Part shown: one piece after another, positions 41,743 to 51,893 of the stretch
How the letters are laid out: each line of letters opens with the position of its first letter
Position numbering within the stretch: position 1 is the first letter of the stretch
Origin: Rhizobium rhododendri
GTDB taxonomy: Bacteria; Pseudomonadota; Alphaproteobacteria; Rhizobiales; Rhizobiaceae
Length of the DNA stretch: 64,000 nt
NCBI RefSeq assembly: GCF_007000325.2
Contig: NZ_CP117270.1
Span: forward strand, 248,001-312,000
Reading direction: 5' to 3'
Position numbers and translations under genes: made by a program
Notes under the pieces: generated by a model
What the model was told of the DNA's origin: nothing
Seen by the model: only the letters and a program-made list of their open reading frames with translations
The model's database searches: none

Positions 41743-42495
41743 ATGGATAAGCAGGAATACTGGGAGCGTATCGAGACACCCGATATGAAGGATTACGGCG
41801 TCTATCTGCAGTGCGACAAGCTGCTTACCTGCCAGAAGCCTCTGTCTGAAATGGCCAATGCAGACGAACTGCAGTTTCAGATCGTCCACCAGGTAGAGGA
41901 GCTGTGGATGAAGCTCATCGCCTACACGCTGGTCGAGGTGATCGGCTACATCGAGGAAGACAATCCCCACCGTATCGTCACGTTGATGGGCCGGGTGCAC
42001 CGGCTGATGCGGATGATGACCACGCAACTCGATATGCTGGAAACGATGTCGCCGAAGGAATACCAGGAAATCCGCCTTCAACTCGGCAATGGCAGCGGAC
42101 AGGAGTCACCGGGCTTCAAACTGCTGCTGCGTATGCCTGCCGATCTCTGGCGAGCCTTCAAGGCGACCTATCTGGATGGAAAGGGCCTCACCGTCGACGA
42201 TGTCTATGACGGCAAGTACGACCATGGTGACAGCTATGTGGTGGCCGAGGCGCTGATAGAGTTCGACGAACTTTTCCAGAAGTTCCGCGCCAACCATGTC
42301 TACCTCATCCACCGCTCGATCGGGCTTGGATCAAAATCGCTGAAGGGTCGGCCGGTAGATCTTCTGCAAGCCGGCGCCCGGCACCGCTTTTTCCCCGATC
42401 TCTGGGATGTCCGCTGTTCGATGACGGACGCCTGGGGTAGCCAGTATGGCGTCGTCAGGGACAGTATCTCGAAGCCGGAGGCCGTGGCAGAATAA
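41743..42495 (+). CDS. Tryptophan 2,3-dioxygenase-family haem protein, divergent
   Basis: 250 residues, all helical. Matches to tryptophan dioxygenase: H-Q-V-E-E-L-W-M-K (distal histidine region, about 45), M-S-P-K-E-Y-Q-E-I-R (about 107), and F-R-A-N-H-V-Y-L-I-H-R-S-I-G (about 200, where the proximal haem ligand lies), then F-P-D-L-W. The G-T-G-G-S-type loop that recognises the amino acid carboxylate and ammonium in true TDO is replaced by G-S-K-S-L-K-G-R-P. No kynureninase or kynurenine formamidase gene is nearby. It may therefore oxidise a different indole. I chose the ATG at 41,743 (AAGGGG upstream). The frame is open 25 codons further. Confidence 0.78.
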   Translation: MDKQEYWERIETPDMKDYGVYLQCDKLLTCQKPLSEMANADELQFQIVHQVEELWMKLIAYTLVEVIGYIEEDNPHRIVTLMGRVHRLMRMMTTQLDMLETMSPKEYQEIRLQLGNGSGQESPGFKLLLRMPADLWRAFKATYLDGKGLTVDDVYDGKYDHGDSYVVAEALIEFDELFQKFRANHVYLIHRSIGLGSKSLKGRPVDLLQAGARHRFFPDLWDVRCSMTDAWGSQYGVVRDSISKPEAVAE

Positions 42496-42669
42496 GGCAG
42501 CTCGCCGCGCAACTCCGCTGAAACTTGCGCCTGGGATGTGTAAGCGTCTCGAAACTTGCGCAGGGATTGTGTCAGGCTGTGTATATTGACGACGGGTGTC
42601 GGCTCGCCTAGTTTTGGCCACGTTCTCCCATAATTTGGGGCGAGCTAAATCCGAGGGCAATCCGTTTTC

Positions 42670-44475
42670 ATGACTGAAGGTCCGCTTTACGTCCAGTTCC
42701 CCGCGGAAGCGGCGATACCGGCGCAGCCGCATCATGAAACATTCCACCTGCCGTTTTTTCCGCGCTCCGCCCATGCACGTCATCTCATCGCGCTCGGACT
42801 TGCCAGCGCCGGATCGATGGCGCTGCTGGCAGGTGTGCTTTATCCGCTGATCACCCGCAGCGCCGTGGCGTTGCCGGTGTTCGTTCCTCCCGCCCAGATC
42901 GTCCAGCCGATGCCTCTCGCACTGAAGGGCAACCGTCTCGAGGCGAAGCGTCACTTCGACGGCTCGCGCTTTGCCCAGGTGGCCGAAAAGCTGTCGACGG
43001 GGGAAACGCGTATTTTCACCTATCACCGGCTGACGCTGGTCTTCAATGGCGATAGCGAGCAGCGGGATGCGCCGGTCGCCTCTTCCTTCACCGAGGAAAA
43101 CGAGGCCGACACACCGATTGCGACGCCAGCAGTGGCAACTTTTGCCGACAGCATCTATCCGAGATCGGCAAATTTTGCCTCGCAGCGCCGGTCGCGTTTC
43201 CCGATACGCGGCGTTCCGCTGAATGTCAGTGTGGCGACGGCGGGTACCACGCAGCCGCACCGGGAATTCCAGCGGCTGGTGTCCATGCCGAAAAGCCGCC
43301 AGGATCTTACCGATATCCTGAAGACCGCCGGTATCGCGGAGGACCGTCGTGAGCAACTGGTCCAGGCGCTGGCAACGGATACGGTCGTGCCGGGCGATAG
43401 TCTCGAACTGCTGATGGAAAAGGGCCGCGCGGAGGGTTCGCCAAAGCTGGTGCTCGCCAAGTTGCGGAGCGAGAACGGCAGCGAGCGGGTGGTGGCCAGC
43501 GACGATTCCAACGGGTTCAAGCCGCTGGCAGATGACCGGCTGTTTTCAACGCTTTACAGCGAAGGCCAGCCGGATGCGCCGTCTTCCTCAGAAGTCGCTG
43601 CCGTCGACCTGAAGGATCTCGGCAGTGGCGACCAGAAGGACGTGCGGGAGCGCCTGACGAAAGCCGGCTTGTCGGACACGGCAATCGAGCGCCTCGTAAA
43701 GCTTGCCGCTGCCAAGGGCATTCCGCTGGCCGGCACCACCGGTACGCCTGACAGCGTCGATCTGCTGTTCCGCAAAGCCGATGACAGCGACAGCGAGCTG
43801 ATGTTCATCGAGTTTCACTCCGGTGACGAGGCGCACCGCTTTTATCTGCACAAGGACGGAACAGACTCGTCTGAATATTATGACGACAAAGGCCATTCGG
43901 TCGCCAAGGTGCTGAATCCCAAGCCTGTCCCCAACGGACAGCTGGGAGACGGCTTTGCTTGGCGCATCCACCCGATCCTCGGAGTGCGGAAATTCCACAA
44001 CGGGGTCGATTTCCGCGCACCGATGGGCAGCCCGATCATGGCGGCAGGCGACGGCACGGTCGAACTGATCTCCACCGAGGTCGGATACGGCAAATATATC
44101 CGCATCCGCCACGATGGCGGCTATGAGACCACCTACGCGCACATCTCGGCCACGCCCTCCGGCTTGAAAGTCGGGCAGCGCGTCAAGCAGGGCCAGGTGA
44201 TCGCCTATGTCGGGTCGACCGGCTATTCCACCGGCCCGCATCTCTACTACGAACTCCGCGTCAATGGCCGCTACGAAAACCCGCTGACGGCCAAGCTGCC
44301 GGCCGGGACAAACCTGACCGGTGCCTCCCTCGACAGCCTCCGATCGCAGGTCGATCATGTCGACAGCATCATGAGCTACCTTGACGTGCCGACACCGGAG
44401 GTTTCACGCTCCTCGCTGCCGATGGACAGGCCCTTCGGCCTGTTCCAGGATCATGCGGGCCACATCCACCGTTGA
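42670..44475 (+). CDS. M23/LytM-domain envelope protein
   Basis: 601 residues. A cytoplasmic N-terminus with one membrane helix (about 40-62) leads to a long periplasmic region and a C-terminal LytM/M23 domain (about 435-545): F-H-N-G-V-D-F supplies the His-x3-Asp zinc pair, followed by G-Y-E-T-T-Y-A-H. The final H-x-H of active enzymes reads G-P-H-L-Y-Y-E, so one zinc ligand is a tyrosine. It is therefore either an atypical endopeptidase or, like EnvC and DipM, a regulator of cell-wall amidases. Single gene with 174 bp free upstream. Confidence 0.87.
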   Translation: MTEGPLYVQFPAEAAIPAQPHHETFHLPFFPRSAHARHLIALGLASAGSMALLAGVLYPLITRSAVALPVFVPPAQIVQPMPLALKGNRLEAKRHFDGSRFAQVAEKLSTGETRIFTYHRLTLVFNGDSEQRDAPVASSFTEENEADTPIATPAVATFADSIYPRSANFASQRRSRFPIRGVPLNVSVATAGTTQPHREFQRLVSMPKSRQDLTDILKTAGIAEDRREQLVQALATDTVVPGDSLELLMEKGRAEGSPKLVLAKLRSENGSERVVASDDSNGFKPLADDRLFSTLYSEGQPDAPSSSEVAAVDLKDLGSGDQKDVRERLTKAGLSDTAIERLVKLAAAKGIPLAGTTGTPDSVDLLFRKADDSDSELMFIEFHSGDEAHRFYLHKDGTDSSEYYDDKGHSVAKVLNPKPVPNGQLGDGFAWRIHPILGVRKFHNGVDFRAPMGSPIMAAGDGTVELISTEVGYGKYIRIRHDGGYETTYAHISATPSGLKVGQRVKQGQVIAYVGSTGYSTGPHLYYELRVNGRYENPLTAKLPAGTNLTGASLDSLRSQVDHVDSIMSYLDVPTPEVSRSSLPMDRPFGLFQDHAGHIHR

Positions 44476-44528
44476 GCGGCCTCTTGATGCGTTAAGTTGG
44501 CGACAACGCTTGAGTTATTCCTGCTCTC

Positions 44529-45269
44529 TCAGCGCAGCGTCTCACCGAAGAAGTCGAGTAGCCGTTTCCAGTGACGTTCCGCTGCCTTCTCATTATAAAC
44601 GCCGGCATGGTCGGGGATCGTCCAACCATGAGCGGCGCCGACATAGTTCTCGATGACATGATCGACTTCGGCAGTCCGCAGAGTTTCTGCCAAACGAGCC
44701 GATTGCTCCGGCGGAAAGCTTCCGTCGACGCCCGCCGTACCGACGTAAATCCGGGCCTTGCCCTTTGCCGCCGCCTTGTGCGGGCTGTCGTCCGCATCGG
44801 TAGCAAGACCACCGCCGTGGAAGCTGGCGGCAGCTGCGATCCGCTCCGGATAGGCGCCGGCTGCCGTCAGTGCACGGCCGCCGCCCATGCAATAACCGAC
44901 GGCCCCGACCGGCCCCGTGGCACCTTCGTCGTCGAGGGTCTTGAGAAAGGCGGCTGTATCGCTTTTCGTCATCGCCTGGGTCGTGCCGTGCAGCATGCCC
45001 ATGATCTGGTCCCGCATCACAGGATCGGCAAATGCCGACGACTGGAACGGTCCATATGCACCATAGCGATAGAAGAGGTCGGCAAGCAGCACGATATAGC
45101 CAGCGTCTGCCAGGCGCTGCGCCATTCCATCCATCGCCGGCCGTGGCCCGAGTGCATCCATGTAGAGCAGAATGCCGGGCGCGGGGGCTTCCGCCGACTG
45201 TGCGTCGCTGCGGAAAATCGCTGCCTTGGCGACGCCATCGGCGGTCGTGATATCGATGGTCTTCTTCAT
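44529..45269 (-). CDS. Dienelactone hydrolase family protein
   Basis: 246 residues, alpha/beta hydrolase. The nucleophile is the cysteine in V-G-Y-C-M-G-G-G (about 110), with the acid in G-T-A-G-V-D-G-S-F (about 180) and the histidine in G-A-A-H-G-W (about 213): the Cys-Asp-His triad of dienelactone hydrolases. Classical members open the lactone of chlorocatechol breakdown, but most genomic copies have unknown ester or lactone substrates. It lies 41 bp upstream, in reading direction, of nothing else and is preceded by the hybrid kinase gene on the same strand, so co-transcription with it is possible. Confidence 0.87.
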   Translation of the reverse strand: MKKTIDITTADGVAKAAIFRSDAQSAEAPAPGILLYMDALGPRPAMDGMAQRLADAGYIVLLADLFYRYGAYGPFQSSAFADPVMRDQIMGMLHGTTQAMTKSDTAAFLKTLDDEGATGPVGAVGYCMGGGRALTAAGAYPERIAAAASFHGGGLATDADDSPHKAAAKGKARIYVGTAGVDGSFPPEQSARLAETLRTAEVDHVIENYVGAAHGWTIPDHAGVYNEKAAERHWKRLLDFFGETLR

Positions 45270-45310
45270 GGGCTCGTCCTTTTTGTCGACGGTCGGTCGG
45301 TTGTTGTTGG

Positions 45311-48300
45311 TCAGACGGCGCTGATTGCGCGCAGAAGGCTGCGGTTGTTATAGGGCTTTTGCAGCAAAACAGGTTTCGGACCGATGGAAACGGCAGGCAT
45401 GTCCGCATTGCCCGTTGCGAAGATGATGCCCATCTGTGGGTAGATTGTCCGGATCTTCTCGGCCAGTTCGCCGCCGGAGAGGCCCGGGAGGCCGAGATCG
45501 GTCAGCAGGATGTCAAAGCGTTCGGACTTTACCAGGACCAGCGCCTCCTCGGCGCTACCGGCATCCACCACGTCGTGGCCAGCCTCCTGGAGCTGTTCGA
45601 CGGTATCGAGCCTGATCAGTGCGTCATCCTCGACGACGAGTATCTTTAGTGGTCTGGGCGCTGGAGCGGAGACAGGGGGCGGCGTGATCGCAGCTTCGGC
45701 TGCGGCGGCCATGTCGATCTGCCGTTGATCTAGCAATTGGCGGATGCGCCGGGCCAGGGCGTCGCGGCTGTAGGGCTTCGACAGCAATTCGACCCCGGCA
45801 TCTAGCCGCCCACCGTGGACGATGGAGTTCTCGGTGTAGCCCGAGGTGAAAAGAACGGCCATGTCGGGCTGTCGCTGCTTGGCCTTGCGAGCCAGTTCCG
45901 CGCTCTTCAGCGGGCCGGGCATGACGACGTCGGTAAACAGCAGATCGATCGGCAGCCCGCTCTCGATGATGGTCAGGGCGCTTGCGGCATCGACGGCCTT
46001 CAACACCCGGTAGCCGAGGTCTCCGAGCATCTCGACCACTGTCGCCCGTACATCCTCGTCATCCTCCGCCACCAAGATGGTTTCCGTTCCGCCACTGGCG
46101 GGGCCGAATTCCGTCTCGGTCAGCCGGTCCTCGGCCTGCATCGAGCGTGGCAGATAGATACGGATCGTCGTTCCCTGGCCGTTCTCGCTATAGATCTTGA
46201 TATGTCCGCCGGACTGCTTGACGAAGCCGTAGACCATCGACAGGCCCAGGCCGGTTCCCTTGCCGAGCGGCTTTGTCGAGAAGAACGGCTCGAAGACCTT
46301 TTCGATGATGTCGGCAGGAATGCCGGTACCGGTATCGGTCACCGCCAGCATCACATACTGGCCCGGATCGACGTCGACGTGCTTGTGTGCATAGGCCTCG
46401 TCGATAAAGGCGTTGCCGACTTCGATCGTCAGCTTGCCGCGGCCGTCCATGGCATCGCGGGCGTTGATGGCAAGGTTTAGTATGGCGTTCTCGATCTGCG
46501 CGGGATCGACGAATGTGTTCCACAGGCCGCCCGCCTGGATGGTCTCGATCTCGATCGCCTCGCCGATTGTCCTGCGCAGCATGTCTCCCATGCCGGCGAC
46601 GAACCGGCCGATATTCATCACTTTCGGCTCCAGAGCCTGGCGCCTGCCGAAAGCCAGCAGCTGGGCGGCGAGCTTTGCACCACGGTTGACGCCGGCCAGC
46701 GCATTGTCGATGCGCGCCCGTGCCCGAGCGTTGTCAGCCACTTCCTTGCTGAGCAGATGCAGGTTGCCCGATACCACTTGCAGCAGGTTGTTGAAATCGT
46801 GTGCCACGCCGCCGGTAAGCTGGCCTATGGCCTCCATTTTCTGGGCTTGGCGGAGTTGTTCCTCGACCCGATCGAGCGCCGCAGCTTGCTCTCTTTCCGC
46901 TGTTATATCGCGTCCATAGGCGAATATCATACCGTCCTGGGAGGAGATCCGCCAGGAAATCCAGCGGGGCGAGCCGTCCTTGTGGCGATTGCGAGCCTCG
47001 AAGCTTTCGAGATCTGCGACCGATGCGGCGCCTTGCAGTGCCCGCTTTGTAAGCCGCAGATCGTCCGGCCAGACGAAATCGAAGAACGATCGGCCGATCA
47101 CCTCAAGCTTGGCATGCCCAAGCACTGCCGGCCAGGCGGGATTTACGGCGTGTAGCAGCCCGTCGCTTCCGATGATCACCAGCAGATCCCGGGAGTTTCG
47201 CCAGACGCGGTCGAGATCGGCGGTACGGGCAGCCACCTGTCGCTCCAGCGAACTGGCGAGTTGCTGGAGATCCTGTTCCGCGCGGCGACGCTCGACGGCG
47301 GTGCGGGTGCGCTCGGCGACTTCCCGGATGAAGACAAGCTCCTCGGGCTTCCAGTCTCGCGCAGTCGCATGGTTGAGATAGAGCAGCGCGACAAGTCCAC
47401 CGTGCTCGGAGATCGGCATGTTGACGACCGACTGGGCGCTGATAGCAATGAGTTCGGCCGCATTTTCGCAGGTGCGGGGATCTTTCGTCGCGTCGGAAAA
47501 AACAACAGTTTCTCCTCGCTTGAGGTCCTCGATGTAACTGCCGTAGTCGCGAAAATGCAGCACACCGGCCAGCGTCTCTATGCCGGGGGCATTCCAGTCA
47601 CGCTCGATGGTGATGGTTTCGCGTAGCGGGTCGATTGTCCCATAGCCGACACGACTGACATTCATTGTCTGCCCGAGGATCCTGGCGGCGTTGAATGCAA
47701 TATCTGCGGGGTCGCCGACGTCGCGAAGGCTGTCGTTGAGCGAAATCAGCGCCGAGCGATAGACTTCCTGCAGGCGCGTGTCGGTGATGTCATTGTCGAC
47801 GCCGATCAGCCCCAGGAAGGCCCCCGCCACGTCGTAGCGTGGCTGGGCCTCGGTCTGGATCAGCCGATAGTTGCCGATAGCATCGCGATACCGTGCCTCT
47901 AGGGTGACCCGGCTTTGATGGCGCATCGAACGGTCGAGCTTGGCAAGGAACGCTTCCCGGTCGTCGGGATGCACGGTCGCGCCCCAGTCAAATGTCGGGA
48001 CTGCCGCCTCGGAAATATTCCAGAATGCGCGCTTTCGGGCGTTGAAATAGACACTCTGTCCGTTCGCATTCGCCATCCAGAGCATCACCGGAGCGTTTTC
48101 AGCGATAAGTCTGAACCGGGATTCGCTTTCCCGAAGCGCCTCTTCGGAGACGCGGCGGTCGGTAACGTCATTGCCCTGCACAAAAATCCCGGTGACTGAG
48201 CCCCACTCGTCGAACGTAGGTTGGTAGATGAAATCGATATAACGCTCCGCCTGCTCCCCATTACGCTGCTTCAGCGCGATCAGTGCAGATTGACCGATGA

Positions 48301-49030
48301 ACGGCTTGCCCGACCTGAAGACGTTGTCGAGTAGATCCACAAACCCCTGCTCGACAACTTCCGGCAGGGCCTCGCGAACTGGTTTGCCAAAAATGTCGCG
48401 GTTGCCGATGAGGTCGAGGTAGGCCTTGTTGGCGATCTCAAAAATGTGGTCCGGCCCGGAGACTGTTGCAACGAAGCCGGGCGCCTGCTCGAACATCTTG
48501 CGCAGACGATCGCTTTCGCCTCTCAGCCTCCGCTCTGCCCGTACCTTGCCAGTGGTCTCGACAACGATGGCGATAACACCGACAGGCTTGCCGTCGTCGC
48601 CCAGCAATGGCGAGTAGTCGAGGTTGAGCCAGACCTGCTCCGGCTGTCCGTTCCGGTGCAGGACGAATTCCTGGTCGCGGTAGGCCAGGCGCTCTCCGGA
48701 GAGACAGGTCCTCATGACATGGTCGTTGAAATCTGCGGCTTCTGGCCAGCCTTCCCGCACCTTCGATCCCAACAGCGCAGGATGGCGTTTTCCGGCCACC
48801 ACCGAATAGGCATCGTTGTAGATCATTATGCCGTCTTCGCCCCAAAGGGTCGCGATCGGTACGGGCGAGCCGAGTATGAGGCTACAGGTCGCTTTAAGTC
48901 CATGCGGCCATCCTTCGATTGGTCCAAGGGGTGTTTTGGACCAGTCGAAACTGGCTATAACGGAGGCAGCCTCGCCCCCTGAAGCCAGGAATGCAGGAGC
49001 CGGTTTGGTTGGTTCCGCGCCCTCGGTCAT
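45311..49030 (-). CDS. Hybrid sensor histidine kinase with PAS, GAF and two receiver domains
   Basis: 1,239 residues with no clear membrane helix, so a cytoplasmic sensor. Order: PAS-like (about 25-145), PAS (about 175-295), PAS (about 300-430), GAF (about 445-600), PAS (about 625-740), HisKA with H-box [10 protein letters not shown] (about 770), HATPase ([22 protein letters not shown]), then two receivers. The first receiver has A-E-D-D-E-D and the phospho-acceptor in L-L-F-T-D-V-V-M-P. The second has V-V-E-D-D-A and L-L-T-D-L-G-L-P-G. The signal and output are not visible, since no DNA-binding regulator is encoded nearby. Confidence 0.93.
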   Translation of the reverse strand: MTEGAEPTKPAPAFLASGGEAASVIASFDWSKTPLGPIEGWPHGLKATCSLILGSPVPIATLWGEDGIMIYNDAYSVVAGKRHPALLGSKVREGWPEAADFNDHVMRTCLSGERLAYRDQEFVLHRNGQPEQVWLNLDYSPLLGDDGKPVGVIAIVVETTGKVRAERRLRGESDRLRKMFEQAPGFVATVSGPDHIFEIANKAYLDLIGNRDIFGKPVREALPEVVEQGFVDLLDNVFRSGKPFIGQSALIALKQRNGEQAERYIDFIYQPTFDEWGSVTGIFVQGNDVTDRRVSEEALRESESRFRLIAENAPVMLWMANANGQSVYFNARKRAFWNISEAAVPTFDWGATVHPDDREAFLAKLDRSMRHQSRVTLEARYRDAIGNYRLIQTEAQPRYDVAGAFLGLIGVDNDITDTRLQEVYRSALISLNDSLRDVGDPADIAFNAARILGQTMNVSRVGYGTIDPLRETITIERDWNAPGIETLAGVLHFRDYGSYIEDLKRGETVVFSDATKDPRTCENAAELIAISAQSVVNMPISEHGGLVALLYLNHATARDWKPEELVFIREVAERTRTAVERRRAEQDLQQLASSLERQVAARTADLDRVWRNSRDLLVIIGSDGLLHAVNPAWPAVLGHAKLEVIGRSFFDFVWPDDLRLTKRALQGAASVADLESFEARNRHKDGSPRWISWRISSQDGMIFAYGRDITAEREQAAALDRVEEQLRQAQKMEAIGQLTGGVAHDFNNLLQVVSGNLHLLSKEVADNARARARIDNALAGVNRGAKLAAQLLAFGRRQALEPKVMNIGRFVAGMGDMLRRTIGEAIEIETIQAGGLWNTFVDPAQIENAILNLAINARDAMDGRGKLTIEVGNAFIDEAYAHKHVDVDPGQYVMLAVTDTGTGIPADIIEKVFEPFFSTKPLGKGTGLGLSMVYGFVKQSGGHIKIYSENGQGTTIRIYLPRSMQAEDRLTETEFGPASGGTETILVAEDDEDVRATVVEMLGDLGYRVLKAVDAASALTIIESGLPIDLLFTDVVMPGPLKSAELARKAKQRQPDMAVLFTSGYTENSIVHGGRLDAGVELLSKPYSRDALARRIRQLLDQRQIDMAAAAEAAITPPPVSAPAPRPLKILVVEDDALIRLDTVEQLQEAGHDVVDAGSAEEALVLVKSERFDILLTDLGLPGLSGGELAEKIRTIYPQMGIIFATGNADMPAVSIGPKPVLLQKPYNNRSLLRAISAV

Positions 49031-49310
49031 GGCTGGTCGCCTTTTCCGGCGTCTACGGGCATCCCCTGCATCGATATACTCTCTGTTCGCATGACGTGCC
49101 GCCTTTCCAAGGGCGGCGACGGACAGCTTTGAGAAATATAAAAGTGCCGTCGATTGGCAAGGTTCTCGTGGCGTTTATTATCGGTTGCAAGAGGTGCCGG
49201 CGAATAGCGAGAACGACGGTTGGCGGACAAAGCGGTGCGCCGGTCTTGCATAACCCAAATTTTCGATTATCTTCATCTCATCATTAACGCAACGAAAGGA
49301 AGGTGATCCA

Positions 49311-49385
49311 ATGTCTAATGAGATTTCGGTACTCGTGATGGACATGGGAATTGTTGGGAACGAAGCGGGGCAGCCCTCGCTCTGA
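49311..49385 (+). CDS. Possible 24-codon ORF at the head of a structured RNA
   Basis: ATG to TGA, 24 residues, beginning S-N-E-I-S-V-L-V-M-D-M-G. It is preceded by a very strong Shine-Dalgarno sequence (AAGGAAGGTGAT, four bases before the ATG), which makes translation plausible. The peptide has no biased amino acid that would suggest an attenuator, and no known family. It is followed within 15 bases by three stem-loops ending in a terminator, so it may be a small mRNA, a dual-function RNA or a coincidence. Confidence 0.35.
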   Translation: MSNEISVLVMDMGIVGNEAGQPSL

Positions 49386-49389
49386 TCCT

Positions 49390-49469
49390 ACCTTCCTGAG
49401 GATTGCCACTGCAATCCAGGTCTTTCACAGACCAAAGCTCATGGAGGGCCGCGTCAAGCGGCCCTTTTT
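49390..49469 (+). ncRNA. Candidate small RNA with three tandem stem-loops
   Basis: Three consecutive perfect hairpins with short loops: GGATTGC/GCAATCC (49400-49417, loop CACT), GGTCT/AGACC (49419-49433, loop TTCAC) and GGGCCGC/GCGGCCC (49446-49464, loop GTCAA) followed by a T-run. Such packing is unusual by chance and typical of bacterial small RNAs. The 5' end is unknown and probably lies upstream of the short ORF at 49,311, between the kinase gene and this element. Confidence 0.55.
49446..49469 (+). terminator. Intrinsic terminator of the small-RNA unit
   Basis: Seven G/C-rich pairs (49446-49452 with 49458-49464), five-base loop, then TTTTT. No protein gene lies upstream on this strand other than the 24-codon ORF, so the terminator itself argues for a separate short transcript. 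Confidence 0.85.
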
Positions 49470-49522
49470 GATTCCGGAGAACAGGTCGGGCCAGAAGTCT
49501 CCGACGAAAGCGATCGTCTGTG

Positions 49523-51664
49523 TCACGCGACCTTGCGTTTCGGCTTTTCGGGCTCGGCTTTGCGCCTTGCGATATCCTGCCGAGCACGACGGTTCTCGAT
49601 AAAAGCCTCTGCATCCGCGCGCGCCATGGGGTGCCCGATCAGATAGCCCTGCCCTTCCCCAAACCCCTCGGCCTTCAGCGCTCGCATCTGCTCTTCGGTT
49701 TCGATGCCCTCAGCTGTCGTCGTCGCGCAGAAGCCGATACCGATCCCCACCACGGCGCGGATGATCGACAGGCTGCCGGGGTCCGTTTCTATGCCGGAGA
49801 CGAAACTGCGGTCGAGCTTGATCTTGTCGAAGTGAAAAGCGCGGAGATAACCGAGCGATGAATAACCGGTGCCAAAGTCGTCGATTGCTATGCGGATACC
49901 GAGAGCCTTCATCTCGTGTAGCAGGGGAACGCTCTGGGCGCTGTCGGAGATGAACACCGATTCTGTAATTTCGATCTCAAGGCGATCCGGCCTGAGATTG
50001 GTCTCGTCGAGCGCGGACGTGATGGTTGCCAGAAGGCCCTGATGGCGGAACTGGCATACTGACAGATTGACCGCAATTCGCAACTGATCCGGCCAATTGG
50101 CAGCGGTAGCGCAGGCTTGCCGAAGGACCCAGGCGCCGATGGTCGTGATCAGCCCGGTCTCCTCGGCTACCGGAATGAATTCTTGCGGCGCAACGAGGCC
50201 GCGTTGCGGATGGCGCCAACGCAGCAGCGCTTCGAAGCCGACCAGGGTGTCGTCCTGCAGCGAGACGATCGGCTGATAGTGCAATTCGAATTGCTGCTGG
50301 TCGATCGCCTGGCGCAATTCGCCCATGAGATCGTGGCGACGCTTTGCGGCCAGCCGCATCGAAATTTCATAGAACCTGTAGGTCGAGCGTCCTGCCGCCT
50401 TGGCGGCATAGAGGGCGAGGTCGGCGTTGCGCAACAGCACCTCGGCGTCACCACCGTCCTGGGGCGCGACGGCAATGCCGATGCTGCAACTGATGTATTC
50501 TTGGATTCCTTCCAGATCGATCGGCTGTGCTAGCGATGCGAGCAGCCGGTCGGCGAACTCACGGGCGCGGTCGACGCCAGCATGAACCTGCAGGGCAACG
50601 GCGAATTCATCGCCACCGAGACGGGCTATCAGGTCGTCGCTGCGTGTGATCCGTCGAAGGCGGGTCGCAACCTCGCGCAAAAGCGCATCTCCGGCGGGAT
50701 GGCCGAGGCTGTCGTTGATATGCTTGAAGTGATCTATATCGAAATAGAGCAGGGCAATCGGGTTTTCTTCCGTCGCCTGATCGGCGAGGTCGCGGATGCG
50801 GTCTGAAAAGAACGACCGGTTCGGCAGCCCGGTCAAAGCGTCGTGCATGGCGATATGCGCCATCTTCGCCTCGACCGCCCTCGCGACGGTCACGTCCTCC
50901 GTGATGCCGAGAAGATAGCGGGGACGTACGCCGTCCGGGGTCGGAAGGGCGCGTTTGAACGTCCGCACCAGTCTCTTCTCCCCGTCGAAGCCTTCCACTT
51001 CTTCCTCGACGGTCAATGTCTTGTCGGCGTCGAGGATCACCTGGTCCTGCTCGCTGAAACGCATGGACTGGCGCGGCGAAAACAGTTCCTTGTCTGTCTT
51101 GCCGACGATCTCGCCCGAGGACAGACCGACGATATCGCTGCTCGCCTGGTTGTGGAGCACGTAACGACCTTCATCCATCAGGTCCTTGACGAAGACCCCC
51201 ACGGGCAGGTTTTCGACGATGCTGTTCAGCAGGGACTGCGTGTCGCTCGCCTGCTGGTGGGCGGCGTTGACCTCGGTCCTGTCCTGGACGACGGCAAGAA
51301 TAGCTGCCGAACCCTCGAAGCGGACGCTGCGACCGTAGGTTACGACCTCGAAGACCTCGCCATTGGCTTTCAGGTGCTGCCAGCGCTTGACGCGCTCCAT
51401 ATCAGTGCCGCCCGCGACGGCTTCGATCATCCGCTGGCGCTCGCTGGCCGGGCGAATGTCGAGTACCGTCATCTGCAGGTATTCTGCGGGGCTGTATCCG
51501 TAAAGTTCGACAGCCGCTTCGTTGACGATCAGGAACCGCAGGCTGATCGGATCATAGACCCACATCGGGCTCGGATGGGTGGCAAACAGCGAACGGAAGT
51601 CGTCATCGGACGATGCCGCGTGCGGTCCGAGCTCGTGACTTTTCGATTGCTTCGTTTTCCCCAA
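49523..51664 (-). CDS. PAS-PAS-GGDEF-EAL cyclic di-GMP enzyme
   Basis: About 713 residues. Two PAS domains (about 25-130 and 150-270), then GGDEF with D-A-L-T-G-L-P-N-R and R-L-G-G-D-E-F (about 370), then EAL with F-E-A-L-L-R-W, the metal-site E-I-T-E-S and D-D-F-G-T-G-Y-S-S. Both catalytic motifs are intact, so synthesis and breakdown of cyclic di-GMP are both possible. I chose the TTG at 51,664 because GGAG stands seven bases upstream and the PAS region follows directly. The frame runs 47 codons further, but that part looks like non-coding sequence. Confidence 0.9.
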   Translation of the reverse strand: MGKTKQSKSHELGPHAASSDDDFRSLFATHPSPMWVYDPISLRFLIVNEAAVELYGYSPAEYLQMTVLDIRPASERQRMIEAVAGGTDMERVKRWQHLKANGEVFEVVTYGRSVRFEGSAAILAVVQDRTEVNAAHQQASDTQSLLNSIVENLPVGVFVKDLMDEGRYVLHNQASSDIVGLSSGEIVGKTDKELFSPRQSMRFSEQDQVILDADKTLTVEEEVEGFDGEKRLVRTFKRALPTPDGVRPRYLLGITEDVTVARAVEAKMAHIAMHDALTGLPNRSFFSDRIRDLADQATEENPIALLYFDIDHFKHINDSLGHPAGDALLREVATRLRRITRSDDLIARLGGDEFAVALQVHAGVDRAREFADRLLASLAQPIDLEGIQEYISCSIGIAVAPQDGGDAEVLLRNADLALYAAKAAGRSTYRFYEISMRLAAKRRHDLMGELRQAIDQQQFELHYQPIVSLQDDTLVGFEALLRWRHPQRGLVAPQEFIPVAEETGLITTIGAWVLRQACATAANWPDQLRIAVNLSVCQFRHQGLLATITSALDETNLRPDRLEIEITESVFISDSAQSVPLLHEMKALGIRIAIDDFGTGYSSLGYLRAFHFDKIKLDRSFVSGIETDPGSLSIIRAVVGIGIGFCATTTAEGIETEEQMRALKAEGFGEGQGYLIGHPMARADAEAFIENRRARQDIARRKAEPEKPKRKVA

Positions 51665-51893
51665 TGCCCCGCTCCACCGCAATCGCTGGCAGGCGCATGG
51701 ACATCTGCCCGTTGCCGCACTGCACCGACTGACGGTAGAAAGTATGCGCGAAACGTGAATATTTTGCCAACTAACTCCTTGATTAAATTGGCGGCAGAGG
51801 CGCAAAAGATGAGCATTTTAGCGATTTTTTCGGCACATCCGGAGGTAGCCTATCCCGGGATATCGCAGCGGGCGAAGTGTATCTCCACGGCTC

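Noticed and set aside
49311..49385. The 24-codon ORF as a PqqA-like or attenuator leader peptide
   Set aside because: Lacks the Glu-x3-Tyr of PqqA and any run of one regulatory amino acid; no biosynthetic gene follows on that strand.
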